Assembly: GCF_030816615.1 (NCBI RefSeq)
Contig: NZ_JAUSYD010000001.1
Coordinates: forward strand, 5,726,501 to 5,790,500
Direction: 5' to 3'
From: Streptomyces sp. B1I3
GTDB lineage: Bacteria; Actinomycetota; Actinomycetes; Streptomycetales; Streptomycetaceae
Length of the DNA: 64,000 nt
Shown here: one piece after another, positions 51,196 through 60,042 of the stretch
How positions within the stretch are numbered: position 1 is the stretch's first letter
Layout of the letters: each line of letters starts with the position of its first letter
Notes under the pieces: generated by a model
What the model was told of the DNA's origin: nothing
Database searches by the model: none
What the model saw: the letters and a program-made list of their open reading frames with translations, nothing else
Translations under genes and position numbers: made by a program

Positions 51196-53163
51196 TCAGC
51201 GCAGGGCCCGTACCCGGCTGCCGTCCGCCAGCAGCCCGTCCAGCCGGGCCCGGTCGCCCGCCCGGGCGCGCACCGCCAGCAGCCGCCCCTCCGTCCGCCC
51301 CCGGACCCCGCCCGTCGCGGAGAGGGAGGCGAACTGCCGGGAGCCCGCGGCGAGTACGTACCACCGCCCGCCGGCCGACCTCCACAGCACGCCCGCCAGC
51401 ACCCGGGGGCGGCGTACCCCGCAGTCGGGCGAGTCCTGGGCGTGGGCCGCGACCGTCCCCGGGGCGCGGGTGCCGCCCGGCCCCCCGGGCGGCTGGAACT
51501 GGGCCAGCGCCCTGCTCCCCGTGCCCCGCCAGGTCTCCGCCCGGGTGCAGAGCCACAGTGCGGCCCCCTCCCCCTCGGGGAGCCGCTGCCTCGCGTACGG
51601 CCAGGAGTTCACCGACCGGACCCCGTTCGAGCGCACCGCGGGCAGGAGACAGGCGGTGCGCGCCCAGCTCTCCCGCTCGGCCGGGCCCGCCACATCGTGC
51701 GGAGCGGACGGCGTACCCGAGGTGAGGCGCACGGGCGTGAGCTCGCCGAGGTCCGTCAGCAGCCGCACCCCCGTGGCGTCCCGGACCTCCAGGACCTGCC
51801 AGGAGTGGCAGCCGGCCGGACCCCCGGGCCCGGTCAGCGCGTCGGTCACCCCGTCCGGGTCGCGGTGCAGTGGCCGCGCCGCCTCGCGCGGCACGAGCAG
51901 GTCCCGTACGGCCACCTCGCGCACCCAGGGAGCGGTGAGGTAACGGATCCGGCCGCCGCGTCGCTGCACGACGAGCGCGCTCGCGGCCACCGCGTCCGCG
52001 CCGTCCACCCGGGCGAAGTCCAGGGCGACACCCCCGGCCGGACCGGCGTCGCGCGGCTCGGCGTAGCGCACGATGCGCAGCCCGTCGTGGAACAGCACCA
52101 CGACAACCGGGCCGACCTCGCCCGCGTACAGCAGCTGCGGCGGGCCCATCGGCGGTCCGGCCGGTGTCCCTGGCGTCGCCGAGGAGGCCACCCCCGGGCC
52201 GGGCCGCGCCCACGCGGCGAGGGCGCGGCCCAGCAGCCTGCTGTCCCCGGCGCGGTGACCACGCGTGGGCCAGGCGGTGAAGTCGGTACGGGCCGAGCTC
52301 CGCCAGAAGCCGGCGGCCACCCGGTGCAGCGCCGAGGGATCCACGGCCTGTTCGGCGGCCCTGTGACGGGAGTGAAGCGGGGACGCGGCCTGCGGGCCGC
52401 GCAGGCCGTCGTCCGGCATCAGCAGCAGCGTCCCGCACACCAGCAGGGCGGCCAGCCCCGCGACGAGGGCACGCCCGAACCGCCGGCGCCGGGCCGGATC
52501 GGTCGGCCTGACCTGCAGCGAACACGCGTCGAACTCCGGTGACGCCAGGAGCGCGTGGCGGGCCGGGAGCGCGTCGGCCTCCCGCAGCGCCGCCTCCGGC
52601 TCGGACACGCCCGCCACACCGAGGACCCGGCACACCTCCGGGTCATCGAGCCCCTCCAGCCCTCGCAGCACATGGGCGGCCCGGCAGGGGCCGGAGACCC
52701 CGGCCAGCGCCTGCTCCAGGGCCAGCTCGTCCGCCCCGCAGGAGTGCGGGAACAGCCGCAGCCCCCACACCTGGGGCAGCAAGGGGGGCAACTGCACCCG
52801 GCGGGGCAGGGCGAACCGGCGCAGCGGAAGACCCGCCTCCAGCGCGGCACGCACCACCCGCAGCCGTACACACGCGTACGCCCGCCCCGCGTCCGCCGGG
52901 ACGTCCGGGGCGCGAGGGATCTCCGAAGCCGGCGCAGGCGCCGCCTCCGGATTCGTGGGGCGGGCCCTGGGCAATGACCGCTGGACGAGCCAATGGGCGG
53001 TCAGGACGCGACGGTTGCGGCCAAGTGTGGGCGGAAGGATGAGATATCCGATCCTGACGAGCCGGGCGTAGTGCTCCGTGAGGGCTGCCTCGGCCCGCTC
53101 CGCACCGGCCTGTTCCGCGTACGGGTGTCCGGCCGAGGACGGTACTGCTCGCAGTGGGGGCAC
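51196..53163 (-). CDS. membrane-anchored protein with degenerate sigma-factor-like N-terminus
   Basis: This is a 655-residue protein of unknown function. Residues 25-66 (LTEHYARLVRIGYLILPPTL, then HWLVQRSLPR) resemble sigma region 2. Residues 145-200 (CRAAHVLRGLEGLDDPEVCRVLG, then EPEAALREADAL) resemble region 4. Core-binding and DNA-contact residues look eroded. One transmembrane helix follows at about 230-249 (RALVAGLAALLVCGTLLLMP). The remaining 400 residues would be outside the cell and include WYVLAAGSRQFASLSATGGV. An inside-out sensor or an inactive sigma relic are both possible. The GTG at 53163 is the first usable start but lacks a clear ribosome binding site. Confidence 0.65.
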   Translation of the reverse strand: MPPLRAVPSSAGHPYAEQAGAERAEAALTEHYARLVRIGYLILPPTLGRNRRVLTAHWLVQRSLPRARPTNPEAAPAPASEIPRAPDVPADAGRAYACVRLRVVRAALEAGLPLRRFALPRRVQLPPLLPQVWGLRLFPHSCGADELALEQALAGVSGPCRAAHVLRGLEGLDDPEVCRVLGVAGVSEPEAALREADALPARHALLASPEFDACSLQVRPTDPARRRRFGRALVAGLAALLVCGTLLLMPDDGLRGPQAASPLHSRHRAAEQAVDPSALHRVAAGFWRSSARTDFTAWPTRGHRAGDSRLLGRALAAWARPGPGVASSATPGTPAGPPMGPPQLLYAGEVGPVVVVLFHDGLRIVRYAEPRDAGPAGGVALDFARVDGADAVAASALVVQRRGGRIRYLTAPWVREVAVRDLLVPREAARPLHRDPDGVTDALTGPGGPAGCHSWQVLEVRDATGVRLLTDLGELTPVRLTSGTPSAPHDVAGPAERESWARTACLLPAVRSNGVRSVNSWPYARQRLPEGEGAALWLCTRAETWRGTGSRALAQFQPPGGPGGTRAPGTVAAHAQDSPDCGVRRPRVLAGVLWRSAGGRWYVLAAGSRQFASLSATGGVRGRTEGRLLAVRARAGDRARLDGLLADGSRVRALR

Positions 53164-53199
53164 GTTCAGCAGAACGAGCGAATGGTGCGATGGTCACCC

Positions 53200-53276
53200 C
53201 GGAGTGCCGTGGAGCGCCCCGGAGTTTCCCTGGAGTGCCTTGGGGCCTTGGAGCCGTGGAAAGCCCTGGAGTGCGA
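53200..53276. repeat. short degenerate repeats upstream of the sigma-like gene
   Basis: A run of units based on CCYTGGAGTGCC (for example ccggagtgccgtggagcgcc, then ccctggagtgccttgg, then ccctggagtgcgagcc) fills the gap between the sigma-like gene and the lipoprotein gene. The units are irregular, about 12-30 bases apart. Confidence 0.4.
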
Positions 53277-53436
53277 GCCGTCCCGTGCGGCCGTTCACCG
53301 CACACCGGGTCGCCCCCGCCTCCGGCAGGCCGACGACGGCGGTATGTGGTGAGCCCGGCCGTCGCGCTGCGCTGACACCCCGCCGCAATCCGTGGTTTCG
53401 GCGCGCCGGAGGGGGCCACCGGGGCACGATGGCCCG

Positions 53437-53913
53437 ATGGTGAAGCAGTCGGAGTGGCGACGAGGGCAGGGCCTGCGGGCCGCCGGAGCCGTACTGGCGG
53501 GGCTGGTCCTGCTCGCCGCGTGCGGTGGCGGAGCGGACGGCGACGACGAGCCCGCCGTACCGCCGGCCGCGAGCGGCACCCTGGAGCAACTGGCGGCGAA
53601 GGCACGGTGCGAGCCCGACCTCCAGACCGACGCCGAGGAGATCCGCCAGGCCGACTGCGCCACCGGCGAGGGGCGTTATGTGCTGGCCACGTTCGCCACC
53701 GACCGCGGCCAGCGGGAGTGGATCAACGAGGCCAACGACTACGGCGGCTCCTACCTCGTCGGCCGGAAGTGGGTCGCGGTCGGCGACGCGAAGGTGGTCG
53801 CGGCGCTGCGCGGCCGGCTCGGGGGGACGGTGGAGACCGCCTCGCCGCACCACTCGGGGAACAGTGGCGGTGGGGGGAGCGAGGGCGGGCACTCCGGTCA
53901 CCACGGGAGCTGA
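53437..53913 (+). CDS. small lipoprotein of unknown function
   Basis: This 158-residue exported protein has a lipoprotein signal ending in the lipobox LLAAC (Cys about residue 31). The mature part begins with a Gly/Asp-rich stretch and includes LAAKARCEPDLQTDAEE, RQADCATGEGRYVLATFATDRGQREWINEA and GGSYLVGRKWVAVG, with two cysteines that could pair. The C-terminus is Gly/Ser/His-rich (SGNSGGGGSEGGHSGHHGS). The family is not named here. The ATG at 53437 fits the signal best. The gene converges on the DUF1996 gene. Confidence 0.75.
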   Translation: MVKQSEWRRGQGLRAAGAVLAGLVLLAACGGGADGDDEPAVPPAASGTLEQLAAKARCEPDLQTDAEEIRQADCATGEGRYVLATFATDRGQREWINEANDYGGSYLVGRKWVAVGDAKVVAALRGRLGGTVETASPHHSGNSGGGGSEGGHSGHHGS

Positions 53914-53972
53914 CCGCGCAGGAACAGGGGGAGGTGCCGCTGTGTGGGGGAAACGGGGGCGTCAGGTCCGCG

Positions 53973-55520
53973 TCAGCGGCACTTGCGTCCGCCGTTGACG
54001 CAGCTCACCACCTTCCTCATCAGCTGGTCGTCGAACACGTTGATGAAGTCACCGTGATCGGTGACGGGCTTGTGCAGCTGCTCCGGGAAGGAGTCGACGG
54101 CGAAGCCGGGGCCCGGCGGCACGTCGTACACGATGCGCTGCACCAGCTGCGGGATGGCCTTGAATCCGTTCGGGCACCGCCCGTCGTCCTGGGCGAACGC
54201 CACATGGGTGCGGTGGTTGGCGCTGTCGGTGTTCCGGCCGTCCCAGCAGCTCTGGAAGGCGAAGGAGCGCACCACCTGGCTGCCTTCGGGGCAGATCGGG
54301 TACTTGTCCTTCAGCTGCCGGTCCTCGAACCCGGTGCAGCTCCACGAGGCGTTGGCATTGGCGTCCCCGTTGGTGAAGGCCTTGGCGTCGCCGGTGATGA
54401 TCCGCAGGAAGCGCGGCATCGCCGTGACCTTTCCTGCCGGGGAGCCGACGAATTTCAGCGTGACCTGGGACGGAGTCCGGATCTCCCCGGTGTTCTGGTC
54501 CTTGCCGCCGCCATCGGCGCCCACGTCGTTCTCGTCCTCCCCGTTCTGGAGGCGCAGCACCGGCCAGTAGTAGGTCGATCTGTCACCCTGATTCCGGCAG
54601 GTCGTCTCTCCGCCGGCCAGATCGTCGTCACCGGAAAAGGCGTCCGTGGCCTGGTTTCCGACGTAGTCGTGCATGTGGTGGGCGCCGTTGCTCACTCCGG
54701 GAGCGGCGATGACGTTGTCCGGGTTGAATTTCCCGTTCTCATTACGGCCGCAGTCGGTCGTGAACGTGCCGCGAGAGGCACCCCGGCGATTGCGCGGGCG
54801 GTCGACATTGGGCTGAACGGACTCGATGTCGACAAAATCGGACGCCTCGGGGCCGTTGCCCCCCTGGTCGCCGCCCTGATCCTGTTCGCCGTCCTGTCCT
54901 TGGCCGGCGCCCTGGTCGGTACCCTGGCCGCCGTCCTGGCCCTGGTCGGTACCCTGGCCGCCGTCCTGTCCTTGATCGGCGCCTTGGTCGGTACCCTGGC
55001 CGCCGTCCTGGCCCTCGCCGCCGTCGCCACCCTCGTCGCCCGGGTCGTCGGCGCGCAGACTGCACGGCGCCAGCCCGTCCAGGTTCTGCGGGCGGGCCCT
55101 CGCGGTGCGCTCGATCGCGATGCCGATCCGGTCGAGGCTGGCGGCGCGCTTGCTCCTCAACGGCCCGAGCACCGCGTTCTCCGCCAGGTCCGGATCCCGG
55201 GCGATCTGTTCCTTCCGGTCCGCGAACTGCCGGTAGGCGTCGGTGATCTGCGTATCCATGGCCGCCAGTTCGCGATCGACCTCCGGACGGGCCCCGCCGG
55301 GCACATCGGGAAGGGCGATATTCGCGTCGGGGCAGTCGATGGTGGACATCTGGCGACCCGCGTTCCAGGACCGTCCCGGAGGCGCGCCGGACGCGCCTTC
55401 TCCCGCACTTGCGTAGACATTGACCGCGACCAGCCCACCCCCGCCCAGAAGCAGTGCGGCCGAGGCGGCCATCGCCCGGTTGGCCAGTGTCGAACGTTTC
55501 TTGCGCGATGTGCGTCCCAT
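53973..55520 (-). CDS. secreted DUF1996-domain protein with Gln/Gly/Asp-repeat linker
   Basis: This 515-residue exported protein has an N-terminal signal or anchor (residues 13-40, ANRAMAASAALLLGGGGLVAVNVYASA). A helical region of about 100 residues follows (PEVDRELAAMDTQITDAYRQF), then a low-complexity linker of GQDGGQGTDQG units (about 165-222), and a DUF1996 domain to the end. Landmarks of the latter are HHMHDYVGN, TYYWPVLRL, FQSCWDGRNTDSANHRTHVAF and VYDVPPGPGFAVDSFPEQLHKPVTDHGDF. DUF1996 resembles fungal and bacterial wall or carbohydrate-active proteins, but its function is unknown. The GAGGAGTTCC upstream fixes the ATG at 55520. Confidence 0.87.
   Translation of the reverse strand: MGRTSRKKRSTLANRAMAASAALLLGGGGLVAVNVYASAGEGASGAPPGRSWNAGRQMSTIDCPDANIALPDVPGGARPEVDRELAAMDTQITDAYRQFADRKEQIARDPDLAENAVLGPLRSKRAASLDRIGIAIERTARARPQNLDGLAPCSLRADDPGDEGGDGGEGQDGGQGTDQGADQGQDGGQGTDQGQDGGQGTDQGAGQGQDGEQDQGGDQGGNGPEASDFVDIESVQPNVDRPRNRRGASRGTFTTDCGRNENGKFNPDNVIAAPGVSNGAHHMHDYVGNQATDAFSGDDDLAGGETTCRNQGDRSTYYWPVLRLQNGEDENDVGADGGGKDQNTGEIRTPSQVTLKFVGSPAGKVTAMPRFLRIITGDAKAFTNGDANANASWSCTGFEDRQLKDKYPICPEGSQVVRSFAFQSCWDGRNTDSANHRTHVAFAQDDGRCPNGFKAIPQLVQRIVYDVPPGPGFAVDSFPEQLHKPVTDHGDFINVFDDQLMRKVVSCVNGGRKCR
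54858..55020 (-). repeat. in-frame tandem repeats encoding the DUF1996 linker
   Basis: Near-identical 30-bp units (starting at about 54910, 54940 and 54982, read as ccctggtcggtaccctggcc plus 10 bases on the plus strand) with more diverged copies on the left encode GQDGGQGTDQ units. The repeat length is a multiple of three, so copy-number change keeps the reading frame. Confidence 0.75.
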
Positions 55521-55691
55521 GGAACTCCTCTGCTTCGAGTCAGAAGCGTGACGTTCCATACGGACCCGGCGGCGGGTCCGTTCAGCACCGTGCGGAATTC
55601 GTGCAACTCTCCACGGCCGTAACGGTTCGAACACCTGAAACGGCCACGGGTCCTGTCTCACACGAACGCGGCCGCGGAGCCGCCCGCCGGG

Positions 55692-56339
55692 TCAGCCGTG
55701 GTCGAGGTAGGCGAGTACCGCGAGCACGCGGCGGTTGTCGTCGTCCGACGGCGGCAGGTCGAGCTTCCCGAAGATGTTCGAGGTGTGCTTGGCCACCGCA
55801 CGCTCCGTGATGACCATCTGCGACGCGATCGCGCCGTTCGAACGGCCCTGCGCCATCAGCTCCATGACCTCACGCTCCCGGGGGGTGAGACCGGCCATCG
55901 GCTTGTCCTGCGACCTCCGGGACAGCAGCTGCGAGATCACCTGCGGATCCATCGCCGTGCCGCCCGCCGCCACCCGGCGCACCGCGTCGATGAACTGGTC
56001 CGCGTCGAACACCCGGTCCTTCAGCAGGTAGCCGATGCCGCCGTTGCCGTCGGCCAGCAGCTCTCGCGCGTACAACTGCTCCACGTGCTGGGACAGGACG
56101 AGCACCGGGAGCCCGGGCCGCGCGCGCCGGGCGGTCAGCGCGCACTGCAGGCCCTCGTCCGTGTGGGACGGCGGGAGCCGGACGTCGACGACGGCGACGT
56201 CCGGCTCCAACTCGGCCAGGGCCCTGGAGAGTTCGGGCCCGGTCTCCACCGCTGCCGCGATCTCGAAGTCGTAGGCTTCGAGCATGCGCACCAGGCCGTC
56301 GCGGAGCAGGAAGAGATCTTCGGCTAGGACAACGCGCAA
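55692..56339 (-). CDS. NarL/FixJ-family response regulator
   Basis: This 215-residue two-component regulator has a receiver domain with the acidic pair in VLAEDLF, the phosphoacceptor Asp52 (VVDVRLPP) and the Lys in GYLLKDRV. The LuxR-type helix-turn-helix is at about residues 150-195 (GLTPREREVMELMAQGRSNGAIASQMVITERAVAKHTSNIFGKL). It starts with TTG at 56339, after GGAG, inside the 3' end of the kinase gene (16-base overlap), so the pair is translationally coupled. The divergent MMPL transporter gene is the obvious target candidate. Confidence 0.9.
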   Translation of the reverse strand: MRVVLAEDLFLLRDGLVRMLEAYDFEIAAAVETGPELSRALAELEPDVAVVDVRLPPSHTDEGLQCALTARRARPGLPVLVLSQHVEQLYARELLADGNGGIGYLLKDRVFDADQFIDAVRRVAAGGTAMDPQVISQLLSRRSQDKPMAGLTPREREVMELMAQGRSNGAIASQMVITERAVAKHTSNIFGKLDLPPSDDDNRRVLAVLAYLDHG

Positions 56340-57610
56340 GGGATCTCCATGGTCACCATGGTGGGACCGCCCACAGGACTGCTGACGGCCAGTACGCCGT
56401 CGAATGTACCCAGTCGGCGTTCGATTCCGCTCAGTCCCGAGCCTGATCCGATGGCCGCACCGCCCTTGCCGTTGTCCGTGACGGAGATCCGCAGCATGCC
56501 CCCGGCGTGGTGCATGTCCACCCAGATGCGGTCGGCGCCCGCGTGCTTCACCGCGTTCGTCAGGGTCTCGCTGACGGCGAAGTACGCGGCGGACTCGACG
56601 GGTGCCTCGGCGCGGCCCGTGAGTTCCACCGTCACCTCCGTCGCGAGGGGCAGCCGCAGCGCCAGGGCGCGCACCGCGTCCCCGAGCCCACGCTCGGCGA
56701 GGACCGGCGGGTGGATGCCCCGCACGAGGTCACGCAGTTCGGTGAGGGCCTCGGCGGAGGACTCGCGGGCCGTCGCCAGCAGCTTCTTCGCCTGCGCCGG
56801 GTCCTTCTCGATCAGTGCCTCGATGGTGCCCAGATGCATGCCCATGGCGACCAGCCGGGCCTGCGCCCCGTCGTGCAGGTCCCGTTCGATGCGCCGCAGT
56901 TCGGACGCCGCGGTGTCCACGGCCTCGTACCGGGTCTCGGTGAGCCGGTCGATGCGCAGCGCCAGTTCCTGCTCGTGGGTGGGCGCGAGCATCGCGCGGG
57001 CGAGCACGAAGTGCAGTCGCAGCAGCGGCCGGGTCGTCCACAGGCCGACGTGGAAGAGGACGACACCGAGGCCGGCCGCCGCCAGTGCGGTCGCCTGGCC
57101 GCTGACCGGCACGAAGCCGTACCAGTACGCGTCGTCCTCGAAGACCCGCCACAGACCGGCCGCCAGTACGAGTCCTTCCACCGGGTAGACCATCAGGGCG
57201 CAGGCCAGGACCAGGAGTACGTAACCGGCCGTCATGTCCACGAACAGCCACCGCAGGTCCCGCCACGTCGCGGGGTCCTTCAGTATCAGCGTGGTGCGCT
57301 CCACCTGTCCGGTGAATCCGGTGCGCGGATCGCGGGGGAACGGCCGGTAGGCGACCGGGATGCGGACGTCCGACCAGGTGGCCGCGAGCGACCGGCGCCG
57401 ATCGGCGTGCCTGCGCACCGCCTCCGTGATCCAGGGGGTGGTGACCAGCCCCACGCCCAGCAGCACGAAGACGATCGAGAGCACCGACAGGACGAACAGG
57501 GTCGTCGATCCCGCGATGCTCGCGAACGACAGGACGAACGCCCGCCCGGCGTCCTGCAGCGAGCCCCGTACCCGGTTTCGTGTCGCCCGTGTCGCACGTG
57601 TCGCGGTCAT
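56324..57610 (-). CDS. HisKA_3 sensor histidine kinase
   Basis: This 428-residue membrane kinase has an N-terminal sensor module with four likely transmembrane segments (about 24-57, 122-156 and 172-192). The phosphoacceptor His246 lies in RRIERDLHDGAQARLVAMG and the GHKL ATPase domain in VSETLTNAVKHAGADRIWVD and VTDNGKGGA. It pairs with the overlapping response regulator. The ATG at 57610 follows GGGGAGAG; the much longer frame upstream crosses the promoter region and was rejected. The stimulus is unknown, and the divergent MMPL gene hints at envelope lipid or drug stress. Confidence 0.9.
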   Translation of the reverse strand: MTATRATRATRNRVRGSLQDAGRAFVLSFASIAGSTTLFVLSVLSIVFVLLGVGLVTTPWITEAVRRHADRRRSLAATWSDVRIPVAYRPFPRDPRTGFTGQVERTTLILKDPATWRDLRWLFVDMTAGYVLLVLACALMVYPVEGLVLAAGLWRVFEDDAYWYGFVPVSGQATALAAAGLGVVLFHVGLWTTRPLLRLHFVLARAMLAPTHEQELALRIDRLTETRYEAVDTAASELRRIERDLHDGAQARLVAMGMHLGTIEALIEKDPAQAKKLLATARESSAEALTELRDLVRGIHPPVLAERGLGDAVRALALRLPLATEVTVELTGRAEAPVESAAYFAVSETLTNAVKHAGADRIWVDMHHAGGMLRISVTDNGKGGAAIGSGSGLSGIERRLGTFDGVLAVSSPVGGPTMVTMEIPCALS

Positions 57611-57841
57611 CGTGTTCTCTCCCCTCGCCGGGACCGTCGGGTCCCGTCCGGCGATCAGTGTCACCCGCGCAGTCCCGCGACCATCAGCCGTTTCACCACC
57701 CGGGCGGGGTGTACCTGGCACCACCCCGGGACCTCGCCCTGTGCTCCCCGGAGTGGGGGGCCCGGCGGCTGGGGCGCCGGGCACGCCGTTCCTAGATTCG
57801 GAGGCGTCCTGTTCGACGCTCATCCCAGGAGGCGACACCGT

Positions 57842-59980
57842 ATGAGGCGCAACCTCGCGGCACGCATCGGTGTGTGGAGCGCACACCACCGTAAGACGGC
57901 CGTTCTCGGCTGGTTGCTCTTCGTCGTGCTCGCAGCGGGCGCGGGTGGGGCGTCAGGCATGGTCGAGATGTCCGAGTCGGAGAACGGTGCCGGAGACTCC
58001 GCCCGGGCCGAACGCATCCTGGAGGACGCCGGGCTCGGCCGTCCCGCCGGGGAGCTGGTCATGGTGTCCGCGCGCCGGGCCGGTGAGTGGCGGACGGCGG
58101 CCGGCGAACTCGCCACGGCCCTGCGCGGGACCGGTGAGGTCCAGGGCCTCGCGGATCCGGTCGTGTCGAGGGACGGCAGGGACGCGCTGCTCACCTTCGA
58201 GATGAAGGGCGACGCGGCGACCGCGGCGGACCGGGTGCAACCCGTGCTGGACGTGGTGTCCGAGGTCGGCGCGCACCGCGGTGACGTCCACATCCACCAG
58301 TTCGGCGAGGCCAGCGCCGGTAAGTGGCTCGGCGATCTGCTCTCCGAGGACTTCAGGAAGGCCGAGTACACCGCCGTGCCCCTGGCGCTGGGCATCCTGC
58401 TGGTGGCCTTCGGCGCCGTCGTGGCCGCGCTGCTGCCCGTCGGGCTCGCGCTGACCGCCTGCATGGCCGCATTCGGCCTGCTGTCGCTCGCCAGCCACCA
58501 GTTGCACCTCTACCAGACGACGTACTCCGTGATGTTCCTGATGGGCTTCGCCGTCGGCGTCGACTACTGCCTCTTCTACCTGCGGCGCGAACGCGACGAG
58601 CGCGCGGCGGGGCGTGACGCCGAGACCGCGCTGCGCATCGCGGCAGCCACCAGCGGTCGCGCCGTGCTCGTCTCCGGGCTCACCGTCATGGTCGCGATGG
58701 CCGGCATGTTCCTGTCCGGGCTGCTGCTGTTCAAGGGCTTCGCGCTCGCCACGATCATCGTCGTCCTCATCGCCGTGCTCGGCTCCGTGACCGTCCTGCC
58801 GGCCCTGCTGTCCTGGCTCGGCGACCGGATCGACGCGGGACGCGTGCCGCTGCTGAACCGGCGCGGCAGGCGCGGGAAGCGGCCGAGCGGCGGCATCGCG
58901 GGCAAGGTGCTGCGGCCGGTCCTGGGCGCGCCGAAGCTCTTCGCCGTCGCCTCCGTCGTCGTACTGCTCGCGCTGGCCGCCCCGGCCCTCGGTATGAAGA
59001 CCGAACAGCTCGGCCTGGAGCAGCAGTTCGGCTCCGACTCACGGCTGGCCGTCGCCTACACCCGCATCTCCGGCAGCTTCCCCGGCGGCCCCGACCCGGC
59101 CCTCGTCGTGGTGAGGGCCGACGACATCGACGCGCCGGAACTCCGCACGGCGCTGAGTACGTTCGCCCGGGTGACCGTCCACCGGGAGCGGAACGTCGCC
59201 GAGATCGAGGTCCCGCTGCCGGACGGTGAGAAAGATCTGGCCGACCTGCGCGACCGGCGGCTGCCCGACGCCTTCGGCGGGACGGGCGCCGAGGCCTACG
59301 TGACCGGTGAGCTGGCCTCGTCCGTCGACTTCAACGACCAGCTGAAGCGCGGCATCCTGCCCGTCTTCGCCTTCATCACCGCCGTGACCTTCCTGCTCAT
59401 GCTGTTCTGCTTCCGCTCCTACGTGATCGCGGTGACCGCCGTCCTGCTCAACCTGCTCTCCGTCGCCGCCGCGTACGGAGTGATGACCGCCGTGTTCCAG
59501 CACGGCTGGGGCGCCGGTCTCATCGGCTCGGAGGGCGTCGGCGCCATCGAGTCCTGGATGCCGCTGTTCGTGCTGGTGGTCCTGTTCGGCCTGTCCATGG
59601 ACTACCACGTGTTCGTCGTCTCCCGGATCCGCGAGGCCCATGACAGCGGGCTGGACACCCGGTCGGCCATCGACACGGGCATCCGGCGCACCGCGGGAGC
59701 CGTGACGGGCGCCGCGGCGATCATGGTGGCGGTCTTCTCCGTCTTCGGGACCCTGTCCATGCAGGACATGCAGCAGATGGGTGTCGGCCTCGCGGTCGCG
59801 GTGCTGCTGGACGCCACGATCGTCCGGATGGTGCTGCTGCCCTCGGCCATGGCACTCCTGGGCGAGCGGAACTGGCGGGTGCCGCGCGGACTGTCCCGGC
59901 TGCCTGCCCCGGAGCACAGAGAGCCCGCGGAGCCGGCCGGGCCCGGTACGGAAGCGGTGCCGGCGGAAACGCGCGGCTGA
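57842..59980 (+). CDS. MMPL-family RND transporter
   Basis: This 712-residue membrane protein with two repeated halves is an RND-type exporter of lipids or drugs. Helix 1 (KTAVLGWLLFVVLAAGAGG) precedes a large extracytoplasmic loop. The first block of helices holds FLMGFAVGVDYCLFYLRRERDE and the second VVLFGLSMDYHVFVVSRIREA, with the intramembrane Asp-Tyr residues used for proton relay in MmpL proteins. The ATG at 57842 follows CCCAGGAGGCGAC. A -10-like TAGATT lies at 57793. It is divergent from the kinase/regulator pair, which probably controls it. Confidence 0.92.
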   Translation: MRRNLAARIGVWSAHHRKTAVLGWLLFVVLAAGAGGASGMVEMSESENGAGDSARAERILEDAGLGRPAGELVMVSARRAGEWRTAAGELATALRGTGEVQGLADPVVSRDGRDALLTFEMKGDAATAADRVQPVLDVVSEVGAHRGDVHIHQFGEASAGKWLGDLLSEDFRKAEYTAVPLALGILLVAFGAVVAALLPVGLALTACMAAFGLLSLASHQLHLYQTTYSVMFLMGFAVGVDYCLFYLRRERDERAAGRDAETALRIAAATSGRAVLVSGLTVMVAMAGMFLSGLLLFKGFALATIIVVLIAVLGSVTVLPALLSWLGDRIDAGRVPLLNRRGRRGKRPSGGIAGKVLRPVLGAPKLFAVASVVVLLALAAPALGMKTEQLGLEQQFGSDSRLAVAYTRISGSFPGGPDPALVVVRADDIDAPELRTALSTFARVTVHRERNVAEIEVPLPDGEKDLADLRDRRLPDAFGGTGAEAYVTGELASSVDFNDQLKRGILPVFAFITAVTFLLMLFCFRSYVIAVTAVLLNLLSVAAAYGVMTAVFQHGWGAGLIGSEGVGAIESWMPLFVLVVLFGLSMDYHVFVVSRIREAHDSGLDTRSAIDTGIRRTAGAVTGAAAIMVAVFSVFGTLSMQDMQQMGVGLAVAVLLDATIVRMVLLPSAMALLGERNWRVPRGLSRLPAPEHREPAEPAGPGTEAVPAETRG

Positions 59981-60000
59981 ACGTCCGCGCCCCACGAGGC

Positions 60001-60032
60001 GGCAGGAGGTCCCGAGGCCGGAGCCTCCTGCC
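60001..60032. terminator. terminator between the MMPL and winged-helix genes
   Basis: GGCAGGAGG (60001-60009) and CCTCCTGCC (60024-60032) pair across a 14-base loop between two convergent genes. Confidence 0.65.
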
Positions 60033-60042
60033 CGTACGCGCG

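Noticed and set aside
56507..57841. Plus-strand extension upstream of the MMPL gene through the kinase gene
   Set aside because: It is opposite the histidine kinase coding sequence and lacks hydrophobic or domain signal. A strong ribosome binding site marks the ATG at 57842.
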